NCBI RefSeq assembly: GCF_910592395.1
Contig: NC_088322.1
Span: forward strand, 9,481,431 to 9,545,430
Reading direction: 5' to 3'
Origin: Lineus longissimus
Taxonomy: Eukaryota; Nemertea; Pilidiophora; Heteronemertea; Lineidae
Length of the DNA: 64,000 nt
The notes beneath the pieces were generated by a model. It made no database searches, had not been told where the DNA came from, and worked only from the letters and a program-made list of their open reading frames with translations. A program made the translations under genes and the position numbers. Numbering within the stretch: the first letter of the stretch is position 1; each line of letters begins with the position of its first letter. Below, in pieces: positions 24,436-36,600 of the stretch.

Positions 24436-25720
24436 CTCAAGTTCTCCGAGACAATAGAATCAAATACTTTCTTCAATCTTACCCTAGATATAGAGCGTTT
24501 TTCTTCTTTGTCTGGCCTGCTATCCTATGGGAAACTTCGATGGGAATTCAAGTTAACTGCATGTTGGTTTTCGATCAAGTTCTCCGAGAAAATAGAATCA
24601 AATGCTTGCTTCAATCAACAAGTCATACGACCCCATTGAAACTGATAACTGATTTTATTCCGATTGGCCTGCTATCCTTTCCATGGGAAGTCCTCTGACC
24701 CGAGAGTCCTCGCTTGTTTAAGTTCCAAAGACAAAAGAGCAGACACAAGAAACTAGAAAGACGTAACGTCTCCTGGGGGGTTTTACATTAGCACAAAGAA
24801 ACATTTTACTGAAGGACATAAATTTCCTACAACATGTAAATAAATATCACCTGACTGGTTTTAACATAGGGAAACACAAATCTGCATAAAAACAAGGACT
24901 ATCCTTTAGGGTTCACCCCAGTTGACCTATTACATAATAGCAAAATTGCACATGGAGGACCCACATGTGACAATGAGCAGGCAAGGCATAGAAAATCCTT
25001 CCTACTGAAATAACTATAATACAACCAGTACAATTAAAGGGTTCAATAAGATCTATATACATTGGGTAAACTTACCAAAACGTTAGAGGGCCATAACAAG
25101 ACAGCTCCTCACAGAAATAAAGACCTGAAAACTAAAACCTGAAAACATGTATGAAAAGGATGAAACTAAAACCAGATAGAGGTCAGGGGTCTGCCTTATC
25201 AAAACAAGGGCTCAAGTAACCTGGGTTCCAGCAAATATAGGTTAATCCAAACTTGGAACCAGGAAAAGAAAGTTAAACATGGAGGGAAATTTAAACTGTG
25301 GTAAAAAAGACTTCAAGTTCCAAAACATGTAAAATGGCCGTTACAAAACAGTCCTCGCTTGTTTAAGTTGCAGTTCTCCGAGTCAATACAATCGAATGCT
25401 TGCTTTAATCAACAAGTCATACAATCCCATTGAAACTGATAACTGATTTCAGTCGTTTGTCTGCTACCAATCTTCAACAGTCATCTCTGGAACCAATTTT
25501 TCCATCGCTGGATCTGATCCACAAATTCTGGTTGAATGCAGTTATTTGTGTGGAGACAGCCAATGTTCATCATCACTCAATTCATTCATCTTGATGAGCC
25601 AGTTTTGCGTTGTTTTTTTCCCAGTCACTGGTGACAACAAAACTGAATGCTTGCCTCAAATAAACAAGTCAAACAATTTTGATGAAACCGGCGGCTGGTG
25701 CAATTCCCATCCATATTCCC
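24436..25720. repeat. Degenerate repeat family AAGTTCTCCGAGAMAATAGAATC
   Basis: The motif caagttctccgagacaata with the following cttgcttcaatc.. text recurs near 24437, 24580, 25371 and, weakly, 25640, with ~60-140-bp spacing. Downstream text on ccattgaaactgataactg is shared by at least three copies. The array is split by the insertion at 24725-25349. Confidence 0.65.
24725..25349. mobile_element. 625-bp insertion with perfect 20-bp target duplication
   Basis: AGTCCTCGCTTGTTTAAGTT occurs exactly at 24705-24724 and 25350-25369 on either side of a 625-bp segment that interrupts the surrounding repeat. A duplication of this length is typical of target-primed (LINE-type) retrotransposition. The insert shows no long poly-A, no reverse-transcriptase motif and no clear reading frame. 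It could be a truncated LINE or a retrocopied transcript. Confidence 0.7.
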
Positions 25721-28700
25721 TCCATTGATCATCCTTCTCGACTTTGTAATCAAAGTTGAAGTCTGAAAGCACAACTGTAGATACGATTTAGTGATACAAA
25801 CCTCACAGTCTCTGTCCTTCTTGTTGAAAATTGCACCTCCTCGTCGCTTCCTTCCTTCATCGAAAACTGTAGACAAATTCTGAAAGTTTAACTGTGCATA
25901 CAAATGAGTGACACAGTACCTGACGAAGTCTTCATCCTTCACAAGGTCTCAGTTTTCCCTCCATTGATCATCCTTCTTGACTCTGTAGTCAAAGTTGAAG
26001 TTTGAAAGTAAAACTGTAGGTACGATTCAGTGAAACAAACCTCACAGTCTCTTTCCTTCTCCTTGAAAATAGCACCTCCTTCCTCTCGAAAAACAGCGAA
26101 AAAAATATAGCATCATCATTTCTTTTGCATTCCATCGCTCGAAAATGACTGGAAATGAGTCAATCTTTCTGTGTACACCTCCTTCATCTCGAAAAATAGC
26201 GAAAAAAATAGAGCAGCGCCATCTCTCTTCCATTCCATCTCTCGAAAATGACTTGAAATGAGTCAATCTCTAAGTGTACACCTCCTTTCTCTCAGAAATA
26301 GAGACAAAAAATGTAGCAGTGTAATTGCTCCTGCTTCGCGAAAATTACCCCGGCGTCGCTTCCTTCCTTCAACAAAAACTGTAGACAAATTCTGAAAATT
26401 TAACTGTGCACAAAAAAAAAAGACAAATAAGTGACACAATTACCTGACGATGTCTTCATCCTGCGCTGGGTCTCAGTCTTCCCTTCATTGATCATCCTTC
26501 TCGACTCTGTAATCAAAGTTGAAGTCTGAAAGTACAACTGTAGGTATGATTAAGTGATACAAACCTCACAGGCTCTATCCTTCTTCTTGAAAATAGCACC
26601 TCCTTCCTCTCGAAAAAAATATAGCAGCCATCATCGGTCTTCCATTCCATCTCACGAAAATGACTGGAAATGAGTCAATCTCTCTGTGTACACGTCCTTC
26701 CTCTCGAAAAAATGGCGAAAAATATATAACAGCGCCATCTCTCGAAAATAACTGGAAATGAGTCAATCTCACATTTGTGGCACGACTTAGGGGGAGCGAT
26801 ATTATGAAAACATGATAATTTCCTTCAAATGTGGGCTTAAGGGTAGTGTTCACAAATAATGGTTTGATGATTTAGAGTGTCTGAAAGTACAACTGTAGGT
26901 GCGATTAAGTGATACAAACCTCACAGTCGCTGTCCTTGAAAATAGCACCACCTTCCTCTTGAAAAATAGCAAAAAAAATATAGCAGCATCATCGGTCATC
27001 CATTCCATCTCACGAAAATGACTTAAAATGAGTCCATCCTTCTGTGCACACCTCCTTCCTCTCAAAAAATGGCGAAAAATATATAACAGCGCCATCTCTT
27101 GAAAATGACTTGAAATGAGTCAATCTCCTTCCTCTCGAAAAATAGCGGAAAAATATAGCACCGTCATCTCTCCTCCATTACCTAAAAAATGACTTGAAAT
27201 GAGTCAATCTTTCGGTGTACACCTCCTTCCTCTCGAAAAATAGCGACAAAAATGTAGCAGTGTAATTGCTCCTGCTTCGTGAAAATTACCCCGGCGTCGC
27301 TTCCTTCCTTCATCGAAAACTGTAGACAAATTCTGAAAATTTAACTGTGCATACAAAAAAAAGACAAATAAGTGACACAATACCTGACGACGTCTTCATC
27401 CTGCGCTGGGTCTCAGTCTTCCCTTCATTGATCATCCTTCTCGACTCTGTAATCAAAGTTGAAGTCTGAAAGTACAACTGTAGGTACGATTAAGTGATAC
27501 AAACCTCACAGGCTCTATCCTTCTTCTTGAAAATAGCACCTCCTTCCTCTCGAAAAAAATATAGCAGCCATCATCGGTCTTCCATTCCATCTCTCGAAAA
27601 TGACTGGAAATGAGTCAATCTCTCTGTGTACACGTCCTTCCTCTCGAAAAAATGGCGAAAAATATATAACAGCGCCATCTCTCTTCCATTCCATCTCTCG
27701 AAAATGACTGGAAATGAGTCAATCTCACATTTGTGGCACGACTTAGGGGGAGCGATATTATGAAAACATGATAATTTCCTTCAAATGTGGGCTTAAGGGT
27801 AGTGTTCACAAATAATGGTTTGATGATTTAGAGTGTCTGAAAGTACAACTGTAGGTGCGATTAAGTGATACAAACCTCACAGTCGCTGTCCTTGAAAATA
27901 GCACCACCTTCCCCTCGAAAAATAGCAAAAAAAATATAGCAGCATCATCGGTCATCCATTCCATCTCTCGAAAATGACTTAAAATGAGTCCATCCTTCTG
28001 TGCACACCTCCTTCCTCTCGAAAAATGGCGAAAAATATATAACAGCGCCATCTCTTGAAAATGACTTGAAATGAGTCAATCTCCTTCCTCTCGAAAAATA
28101 GCGGAAAAATATAGCACCGTCATCTCTCCTCCATTACATCGCTCAAAAATGACTTGAAATGAGTCAATCTTTCGGTGTACACCTCCTTCCTCTCGAAAAA
28201 TAGCGACAAAAATGTAGCAGTGTAATCGCTCCTGCTTCGTGAAAATTACCCCGGCGTCGCTTCCTTCCTTCATCGAAAACTGTAGACAAATTCTGAAAAC
28301 TTAACTGTGCATACAAAAAAAGACAAATAAGTGACACAATACCGGACGACGTCTTCATCCTGCGCTGGGTCTCAGTCCTCCCTCCATTGATCATCCTTCT
28401 CGACTTTGTAGGCAAAGTTTAAGTCTGAAAGTACAACTGTAGGTACGATTCAGTGAAACAAACCTAACAGTCTCTGTCCTTCTTGTTGAAAATTGCACCT
28501 CCTTGTCGCTTCCTTCCTTCCAACAAAAACTGCAGACCGATTCTGAAAATTTAACTATGCATACAAATGAGTGACACAATACCCGACGACGTCTTCATCC
28601 TTCACTAGGTCTCGGTCTTCCCTCCACTGATCATCTTTCTCGACTCTATAATCAAAGTTGAAGTCTGAAAGTACAACTGTAGGTACGATTAAGTGATACA

Positions 28701-29230
28701 AACCTCAAAGGCTCTATCCTTCTTCTTGAAAATAGCACCTCCTTCCTCTCGAAAAAAATATAGCAGCATCATCGGTCATCTATTCCATCTCTCGAAAATG
28801 ACTTAAAATGAGTCAATCTCTCTGTGTACACGTCCTTCCTCTCGGAAATGGCGAAAAATATATAACAGCGCCATCTCTCTTCCATTCCATCTCTCGAAAA
28901 TGACTGGAAATGAGTCAATCTCTCTGTGTACACGTCCTTCCTCTCGAAAAAATGGCGAAAAATATATAACAGCGCCATCTCTCTTCCATTCCATCTCTCG
29001 AAAATGACTGGAAATGAGTCAATCTCACATTTGTGGCACGAATTAGGGGGAGCGATATTATGAAAACATGATAATTTCCTTCAAATGTGGACTTAAGGGT
29101 AGTGTTCACAAATAATGGTTTGATGATTTAGAGTGTCTGAAAGTACAACTGTAGGTGCGATTAAGTGATACAAACCTCACAGTCGCTGTCCTTGAAAATA
29201 GCACCACCTTCCTCTCGAAAAATAGCGAAA
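25721..29230. repeat. Satellite domain, left part (102-bp unit, ~940-bp higher-order unit)
   Basis: Built from units of the form CTCCTTCCTCTCGAAAAATA...CCATCTCTCGAAAATGACTTG...AGTCAATCT. Adjacent near-identical units at 28815 and 28917 are exactly 102 bp apart. A larger block recurs with the landmark GGCTCTATCC at 26571 and 27511 (940 bp). Because 102 is divisible by three, minus-strand frames stay open and give recurring peptides such as REEGRVHREIDSF. I regard these as by-products. Confidence 0.88.
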
Positions 29231-30186
29231 ACAAGAGGCCCAAGGGCCTGGCGCTCAGCTGAGTTGTTGCTGCGTTGTTCGTATATATTACATTACTCGT
29301 CAAACTCTACTAAACTAAGGACTCAAAGCCTAAGGATATTAGCTTCTGGATGTGTAACAGTGAATTACGGTAGACTGGCGCGATCTACTTCAAGCAAGCT
29401 CCACCCTTGCAATGTGTGCGCAAACAGATAACCTAACCTATATTGGACCATCAATTCTACACACAGCAACATGATTCATCCTCAGCTGTTACCATGATGA
29501 TGATGATGATGATCCTTTTCGCAAATTGGTCGTCTTCTGTCTTTCTTCCATACTTCAGTGCCACCGGATGTAGTCTGCCCTTGTGGAGGGATCCTTTCAG
29601 CACCGGGACACAAGAATCCATGCGAATTGAATCACATGGAGAGACTAGCCCAATCACCCGCTTTTGGCTGGGTAGAAATGGGTAAATCTCGCAGACTGGA
29701 CCTTAAACTCTAATGCCGACGTGTGAGGCCGGTCTGACAGATGAGTAAGTGGGGTCCACCTAATGCAGAAGGCACCAGTTTCCCTAACTAAAAGGGTAAC
29801 ATTAACAAAATGCTCTACCCAACTCTATTATTGCCTAAAGGCCTGTGTACACTAGTAAAATATTAGCAACATTTTTACATTTCCAGTTGCAACAAATGTT
29901 GCAAAAATGTTGCGTAGTGTGTACAGAGCAAAACGCGTCTTACAACATGTTGTAAAATTGTTGCAAATTAAATGCAATGCAATTCTTTGTTGCATGTTGT
30001 AAAAATGTTGCAAACTCTTCAGCCAATCAGAAATAGGATTTGCGTCATGTGATCTACCGGAGTTCATGTGACTTGAACAAGAAGCAGGTATAGCAACTCT
30101 CAAGTGAGTGTCTTGCTTCGTAGGGTGATGAAACCTTTTCTAGAAGTTTTTGTGTGACGGCTTGTCAGTCAGCCGCAACTCCTTTA

Positions 30187-30782
30187 GGCTGCGTATCCAT
30201 AGGCTGTTCCGTGCCCTGCACAACATTCCCTTTTTACCGCCTGGCGCGCCACACGGACAATGAACCTTCGTTGGTGTTATTGATCGTTCCCATAGGTTAT
30301 GCCGTGTCACATTGCGGGCATATATGCACTGTGGATTGGGAATATAGGCCCATATTGGGATTGAACATGTCCATTCTTTTGCGAGTGAACAACACGGAAG
30401 CAATGTCTGAGGCGAAATTAATTCAAGAGGTTCATCAACGGGAACTACTCTGGGACCCCGAAACTGATGATTATCATAACAAGCACGAACCTGTAATTTG
30501 TTGCTTAAGTCAGGTTTTATATACATGTACATGTCAATTTGATGTTGCAAGTGAAAATACAAGTTACTTGTATTTTCATTTTCAATATTCATAAGAAATT
30601 GTCTTCTGAAATAATGACAGCGTGCGGATAAACGCGATTGACCGCTGCGAAATGAGGACTACAAAGGCCTACCATGACCAAAAAGGAATATCCAATGGAG
30701 ACTCAGGGCATAGTGCCAGGTCACAAGGCTGTTACGCCATAACGCCACACTACACAAGGGCATACCCTATGGATACGCGGCC
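30187..30782. mobile_element. 596-bp PIF/Harbinger-like element with TTA target duplication (level 3)
   Basis: Termini GGCTGCGTATCCATAGG...CCTATGGATACGCGGCC, with TTA on both sides (30184-30186 and 30783-30785). GG-rich termini and a TWA duplication are the hallmark of the PIF/Harbinger superfamily. It contains a piece of coding sequence that looks like the start of a MADF (Myb/SANT-like) domain, the accessory DNA-binding protein of such elements. The transposase is absent. Confidence 0.82.
30403..30495 (+). pseudogene. MADF-domain-like N-terminal fragment inside the Harbinger-like element
   Basis: From an internal ATG the frame reads MSEAKLIQEVHQRELLWDPE followed by TDDYHNK. The L-I-x-x-V, LWDP and DY-x-N-K pattern fits the first helix and loop of MADF domains in PIF/Harbinger accessory proteins. 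After HNK the similarity stops, and a possible donor (CCTGTAATT) follows. The rest of the domain is missing, so this is a truncated exon. Confidence 0.5.
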
Positions 30783-31146
30783 TTAACAGGCAGTGGTATG
30801 CCCCATCATCCACCCTCATTTTGATCCAGGGCCTGGTCCATATTCTCTTTGGTTATTTCGCCGCCTCTTCCGTCTCTCAACAATGACAGCTAAAATTGCT
30901 GCAGAAGCACTCAAAACACATCTTCTCTCCTTGGAATCATCCATTTTCCCTCCAAAATACCTATTTCGCTTTGTTCCCACTAAAAAGTTTGCAACAATTT
31001 ACCAACATGTTGTAAAAATGTTGCTAATTTGTTGCAATTTTGTTGCTAGTGAACACAGGGCCTTGAAGGGCTTGTTGCAAAATTGTTGTAAAAATGTTGG
31101 TAAAATGTTGGTAAAATGTTGCTAATATTTTACTAGTGTACACCCT

Positions 31147-32506
31147 GCTTAAGTCAAGTGAAACTCTTAACAAACCTTAGCAGAATGCCACCATTGAAAT
31201 GTTGATAATAATGATAGCAAGTAAAAACTTTAAACAGATAGACTTGATTTTTTTAACCAACTGCCACATGCGGTTTTCTTTATTTAGTAAATTTTGAGGT
31301 AAGTATTACAGAATGAAATACTTGAATACTAGAATTGCCTGGCTCTTCTGATGATTGCACTGGTGAACACCGAAGTCGATGGGATGTGCAAAGTCATAGC
31401 TCGATCCTCTCTCTTGGTCATCTTTGAGATGTGGTCACCAAATATGTTCAAATGCAGCTGCAGATCATTCCTGTCCTGCAAAACATGATGAGGAGATAAC
31501 ATTTTAATTTTGATAGAATAGGTAAGCTAGCCAAGTTTTATATCAAATACAAGGCCAACAACAACTGATAAGGCGCTAGGGCCGAATGATCAAGGAAGTT
31601 CATTAATATGATTGGGAATACATTGTGATAAGAGTGATGAATCGGCCCCGTTTGAAGCATTGTGCTATGTACAGTGTGCAAGTGTCAGTGTGTATCATAT
31701 CGCATTTATTGTTTGTTGACATTTCAAATCGCTGGCGTCGATCCTCAATTACACTGTTTATGTACATTGGCAACCTTACCCGATGATATCAGAACGATGT
31801 TTATTATTGTCTTGTTTATTCACATTAGTTCTGCTATGTGACAAGAGTTATTTGTTGAGAAATCCATGATTTAAAGCCGGACTTTGACATCGTTTCTCAG
31901 ACCAACCAAGCTGCATTTCGCAGATCGTTTTTCAACGATCGTCGACGAACTATTTCAAATTAATCACATCCAATTAAACAATCCAAGCCTTCCCTAATGT
32001 CATCAACATGCAATAACACAACCAGCCAAATATTATCGCCTATGAAATTGTGAATTTAATGAGAACTTACCTCTGAATTGACAGAACGCGATCTATTCCA
32101 TAGCATGGTCTCCTTACGTCTGAACTGCGCAGACTCGAGACGTGACGTTCGCTGCATGTGTGATTGGACGTGGGATAACTCGCGCGAAATTTAAAATGCT
32201 CTTCTTGGGGGTTGCTCACTAAATTGCGCCAGTAACACCACCTGGTGAGAAATTCATGAACTACGCCTATTGATAATGAAAGAGAAAGCTTTGCTCTATA
32301 AAATTAGATTTGATTCATGATCCCCAACTGAGAAATCAGCTGCTGGAAAAGTTTTTGGAAAATTTCGCTCGGTGCCACCTAGTGGCCAAACCGCTCATCC
32401 TGCCGGACCCACATTTGGTCTATTCAGGAGTCCTGAAGGGTCTCAACGCCTCAGAGGGAAAATCTATCGCCTATCCGCCATAGTTTTGAAACGTGCCTGT
32501 TTAACG
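31147..32506. other. Body of the level-1 element, no gene recognised
   Basis: Sequence between the nested TIR element and the GACA tract. It holds stretches such as CGGTGCCACCTAGTGGCC that look like part of the same 3.4-kb element. No reliable frame was seen. Confidence 0.4.

Positions 32507-32569
<63 letters not shown>
32507..32569. repeat. (GACA)15 microsatellite
   Basis: Uninterrupted GACA tetranucleotide run near the right end of the level-1 element, ending GACGGACAC. Confidence 0.97.
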
Positions 32570-32623
32570 GGACACTCATTCTACCATTTACTCATATGAA
32601 TAGCTCAGCTTTTCAGCTGAGCT

Positions 32624-35600
32624 AAAAATATAGCAGCATCATCGGTCATCCATTCCATCTCTCGAAAATGACTAAAAATGAGTCCTTCCTTCTGTGCACA
32701 CCTCCTTCCTCTCGAAAAATATATAACAGCGCCATCTCTCGAAAATGACTTGAAATGAGTCAATCTCCTTCCTCTCGAAAAATAGCGGAAAAATATAGCA
32801 CCGTCATCTCTCCTCCATTACATCGCTTAAAAAATGACTTGAAATGAGTCAATCTTTCGGTGTACACCTCCTTCCTCTCGAAAAATAGCGACAAAAATGT
32901 AGCAGTGTAATCGCTCCTACTTCGTGAAAATTACCCCGGCACAACTGCCTTCCTTCATCGAAAACTGTAGACAAATTCTGAAAATTTAACTGTGCATACA
33001 AAAAAAAGACAAATAAGTGACACAATACCTGACGACGTCTTCGTCCTGCGCTGGGTCTCAGTCCTCCCTCCATTTATCATCCTTCTCGACTTTGTAGGCA
33101 AAGTTTAAGTCTGAAAGTACAACTGTAGGTACGATTCAGTGAAACAAACCACACAGTCTCTGTCCTTCTTGTTGAAAATTGCACCTCCTCGTCGCTTCCT
33201 TCCTTCCTTCAACAAAAACTGCAGACCGATTCTGAAAATTTAACTATGCATACAAATGAGTGACACAATACCTGACGACGTCTTCATCCTTCACTAGGTC
33301 TCGGTCTTCCCTCCACTGATCATCTTTCTCGACTCTATAATCAAAGTTGAAGTCTGAGAGTACAACTGTAGGTACGATTAAGTGATACAAACCTCACAGG
33401 CTCTATCCTTCTTCTTGAAAATAGCACCTCCTTCCTCTCGAAAAAATAGCGAAAAAAATATAGCAGCATCATCGGTCTTCCATTCCATCTCTCGAAAATG
33501 ACTGGAAATGAGTCAATCTCTCTGTGTACACGTCCTTCCTCTCGGAAATGGCGAAGAAACTATAGTAGCGCCATCTCTCTTCTATTCCATCCCTTGAAAG
33601 TGACTTGAAATGAGTCAATCTTTCTGTGTACACCTCCTTCCTCTCGAAAAATGGCGAAAAATATATAACAGCGCCATCTCTCGAAAATGACTTAAATGAG
33701 TCAATTTCCTTCCTCTCGAAAAAATGGCGAAAAATATATAGCAGCGTCATCTCTCTTCCATTGCATTCCATCTCTCGAAAATGACTGGAAATGAGTCAAT
33801 CTCACATTTGTGGCACGAATTAGGGGGAGCGATATTATGAAAACATGATAATTTCCTTCAAATGTGGGCTTAAGGGTAGTGTTCACAAATAATGGTTTGA
33901 TAATTTAGAGCGTCTGAAAGTACAACTGTAGGTGTGATTAAGTGATACAAACCTCACAGTCTCTCTGTCCTTCTTCTTGAAAATAACACCTCCTTCCTCT
34001 CGAAAAATAGCGAAAAAAATATAGCAGTATCATCGGTCATCCATTCCATCTCTCGAAAATGACTTAAAATGAGTCAATCCTTCTGTGTACACCTCCTTCC
34101 TCTCAAAAATAGCGAAAAAAATAGAGCAGCGCCATCTCTCCTCCATTCCATTCTCAAAAATGACATGAAATGAGTCCATCTTTCTGTGTACACCTCCTTC
34201 CTCTCGAAAAATAGCGAAAAAAATATAGCAGTGTCATCTCTCTTCCATTCAATCTCTCGAAAATGAGTCAATCTCACATTTGTGGCACGAATTAGGGGGA
34301 GCGATATTATGAAAACATGACAATTTCCTTCAAAATGTGGGCTTAAGGGTAGTGTTCACAAATAATGGTTTCCTCCCCAGATTAGGCAAACAATAAATAT
34401 ATATTGCAGAACTGAACGTTAACTTTATATGTAGATTATTTTGCTGTATAAAATCATGATTGCTTCGTTCAAAATGTAGGCTTTAATGTAGTGTTCACAA
34501 ATAATGGCTTGATGATTTAAAGTGTCTGAAAGTACAAATGTAGGTTCGATTAAGTTATACAAACCTCGCAGTCTCTGTCCTTTTTGAAAATAGCACCTCC
34601 TTCCTCTCAGAAAATAGCAAAAAAAAATAGCATCATCATCGGTCATCCATTCCATCTCCCGAAAATGACTTCAAATGAGTCAATCACTCTGTGTACACCT
34701 CCTTCCTCTCGAAAAATAGCAGAAAAATATAGCACCGTCATCTCTCTTCCATTACATCGCTCAAAAATGACTTGAAATGAGTCAATCTTTCGGTGTACAC
34801 CTCCTTCCTCTCGAAAAATAGCGACAAAAATGTAGGTGTAATCGCTCCTGCTTCGTGAAAATTACCCCGGCGTCGCTTCCTTCCTTCATCGAAAACTGTA
34901 GACGAATTCTGAAAATTTAACTGTGCATACAAAAAAAAAGACAAATAAGAGACACAATACCTGACGACGTCTTCATCATGCGCTGGGTCTCAGTCTTCCC
35001 TCCACTGATCATCCTTCTCGACTTTGTAGGCAAAGTTTAAGTCTGAAAGTACAACTGTAGATACGTTTTTGTGATACAAACCTCAGTCGCTGTCCTTTTC
35101 GAAAATAGCACCTCCTTCCTCCCGAAAAATAGCGAAAAAAATATAGCAGCATCATCTCTTTCGCGTTCCATCTCTCGAAAATGACTGGAAATGTGTCAAT
35201 CTTTCTGTGCACACCTCCTTCCTCTCGAAAAAAAACGAAAAAATATATAACAGCACCATCTCTCTTCCATTCCATCTCTCGAAAATGACTTGAAATGAGT
35301 CAATCTTCCATTTATGGCACGAATTAGGGGGAGCGAACTATCAAATCATGATAGCTTCCTTCAAAATGTAGGGTTAAATGTAGTGTTCACAAATAATGGT
35401 TTGATAATTTAAAATGACAGTGTAGGCTTCAATGTAGTTATCTTAGTTATGGATTATTCCATGAAAAATTAATGTAGAATTAATTGTAGGGTTTCTAGAA
35501 ATAAGAGTTTTTGATGAAATTTCAAATGTAGGCTGGAGGGTGTAGGCTTCCTTCCCAGATTAGGCAAAAAGTAAATATATATTGCAGAACTGAACGTTTA

Positions 35601-36600
35601 CTTTATATGTAGATTATTTTGCTAAATGAAATCATAATTACTTCCTTTAAAATGTAGGCTTTAATGTAGTGTTCACAGATAATGGCTTAATAATTTAAAA
35701 TGTCGGTGTAGGCTTCTTGGTTATTGGAATAAATGATGTAGGGTTTCTAGAAATAAGACTTCTGGATCAAACTCAAATGTAGGCTTTAGGGTGTAGGGAA
35801 TAAGCAAAATGGGAGTTTATATTTCAGAATGAAACGTTGAGTTTGAATGTAGGTTATTTGGCTGTATGAAATCATTTTTTTTTCAATAAATTGTAGGCTT
35901 TACTGTTGTTTTCTCAACTAATGATCTAACATGTGTAAATGTCAGTGTTGGTTTCTTCATCATTAATTTTTTGGCTTTGAAAAAAGTACTTCTAACCAAT
36001 CATAGGGTTTCTTAAAATAAGAGTCTGAATTAACAATTCATTTTGTAGATTCTAAGAAATATTATAATTTGAAAATTTAGAAATTCCCCAAGCACTAATT
36101 TAAAGTAAGTTTTTTACATCAATTCTCAAAAAAGTATAGTAGATGTAGGCTTTTTGTCTGAAGGATGGTTCAGCAAAATACTTTGTTATATTTGTTCGCT
36201 ATGTGATAAACATCTTCAAAAAATGGTGTTGAAGAAATGGTTTTCAAAATGCTTATAGACAAGATTTTTTTTTTAACTGGATCGTAAAACCTACAAAACA
36301 GACAATGTCCAGAGTGCTTCCCCTAAAAAGTACCATAAATCTCTCGGAGTACCACCTTCCTCTCGAAAAATAGCGAAAAATATATAGCAGCGTCATTGGT
36401 CTTCCATTCCATCTATCCAAATGACTTAAAATGAATCAATCTCTCTGTGTACACCTCCTTCCTCTCGAAAAAAATTATAGCAGCGCCAACTCTTTTCCAT
36501 TCCATCCCTCGAAAGTGACTTGAAATGAGTCACTCCTCTCTGTGGCCCTCCTTCCTCTCGGAAAATAGCGAAGAAAAATATAGCAACCTTTCGAAAATGA
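32624..36600. repeat. Satellite domain, middle part
   Basis: Continuation of the 102-bp-type units after the insertion, with truncated pieces of the TGGCACGAATTAGGGG element (for example at 33800, 34280 and 35310). From about 35330 the text changes to TGTAGGCTT-rich sequence that belongs to the composite units further right. Confidence 0.82.

Larger units (their letters stand above)
29843..31146. mobile_element. TIR element with GTGTACACTAGTAAAATATTAG ends (level 2)
   Basis: The left end GTGTACACTAGTAAAATATT and the complement of the right end match for about 32 bp. The adjoining ~150 bp on each side are filled with inverted, irregular repeats of TTGCAACATTTTTACAACA type. A second internal copy of the end motif (GTGTTCACTAGCAAC) lies near 31040 on the opposite strand. 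No transposase was seen. The exact outer boundary is uncertain by a few bases, and no clear target duplication was found. Confidence 0.7.
29231..32623. mobile_element. 3.4-kb element inserted in the satellite (level 1), complementary termini
   Basis: The satellite text ...ATAGCGAAAA stops, and ACAAGAGGCCCAAGGGCCTG GCGCTCAGCTGAG begins. At the right end, TTTTCAGCTGAGCT is followed by AAAAATATAGCAGC, which resumes the satellite in register. The termini CTCAGCTGAG and CAGCTGAGC can pair. A (GACA)n tract sits just before the right end. No transposase or reverse transcriptase was recognised. Two other elements lie nested within. The design matches the smaller element at 41318-41945. Confidence 0.72.

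Noticed and set aside
32372-32599. Frame ending in repeated Asp-Arg-Gln-Thr
   Set aside because: It is the translation of the GACA microsatellite inside a mobile element.
26042-35275. Many minus-strand frames of 60-105 residues with similar peptides
   Set aside because: They follow the 102-bp satellite periodicity, start at arbitrary points and have no splice or domain support.
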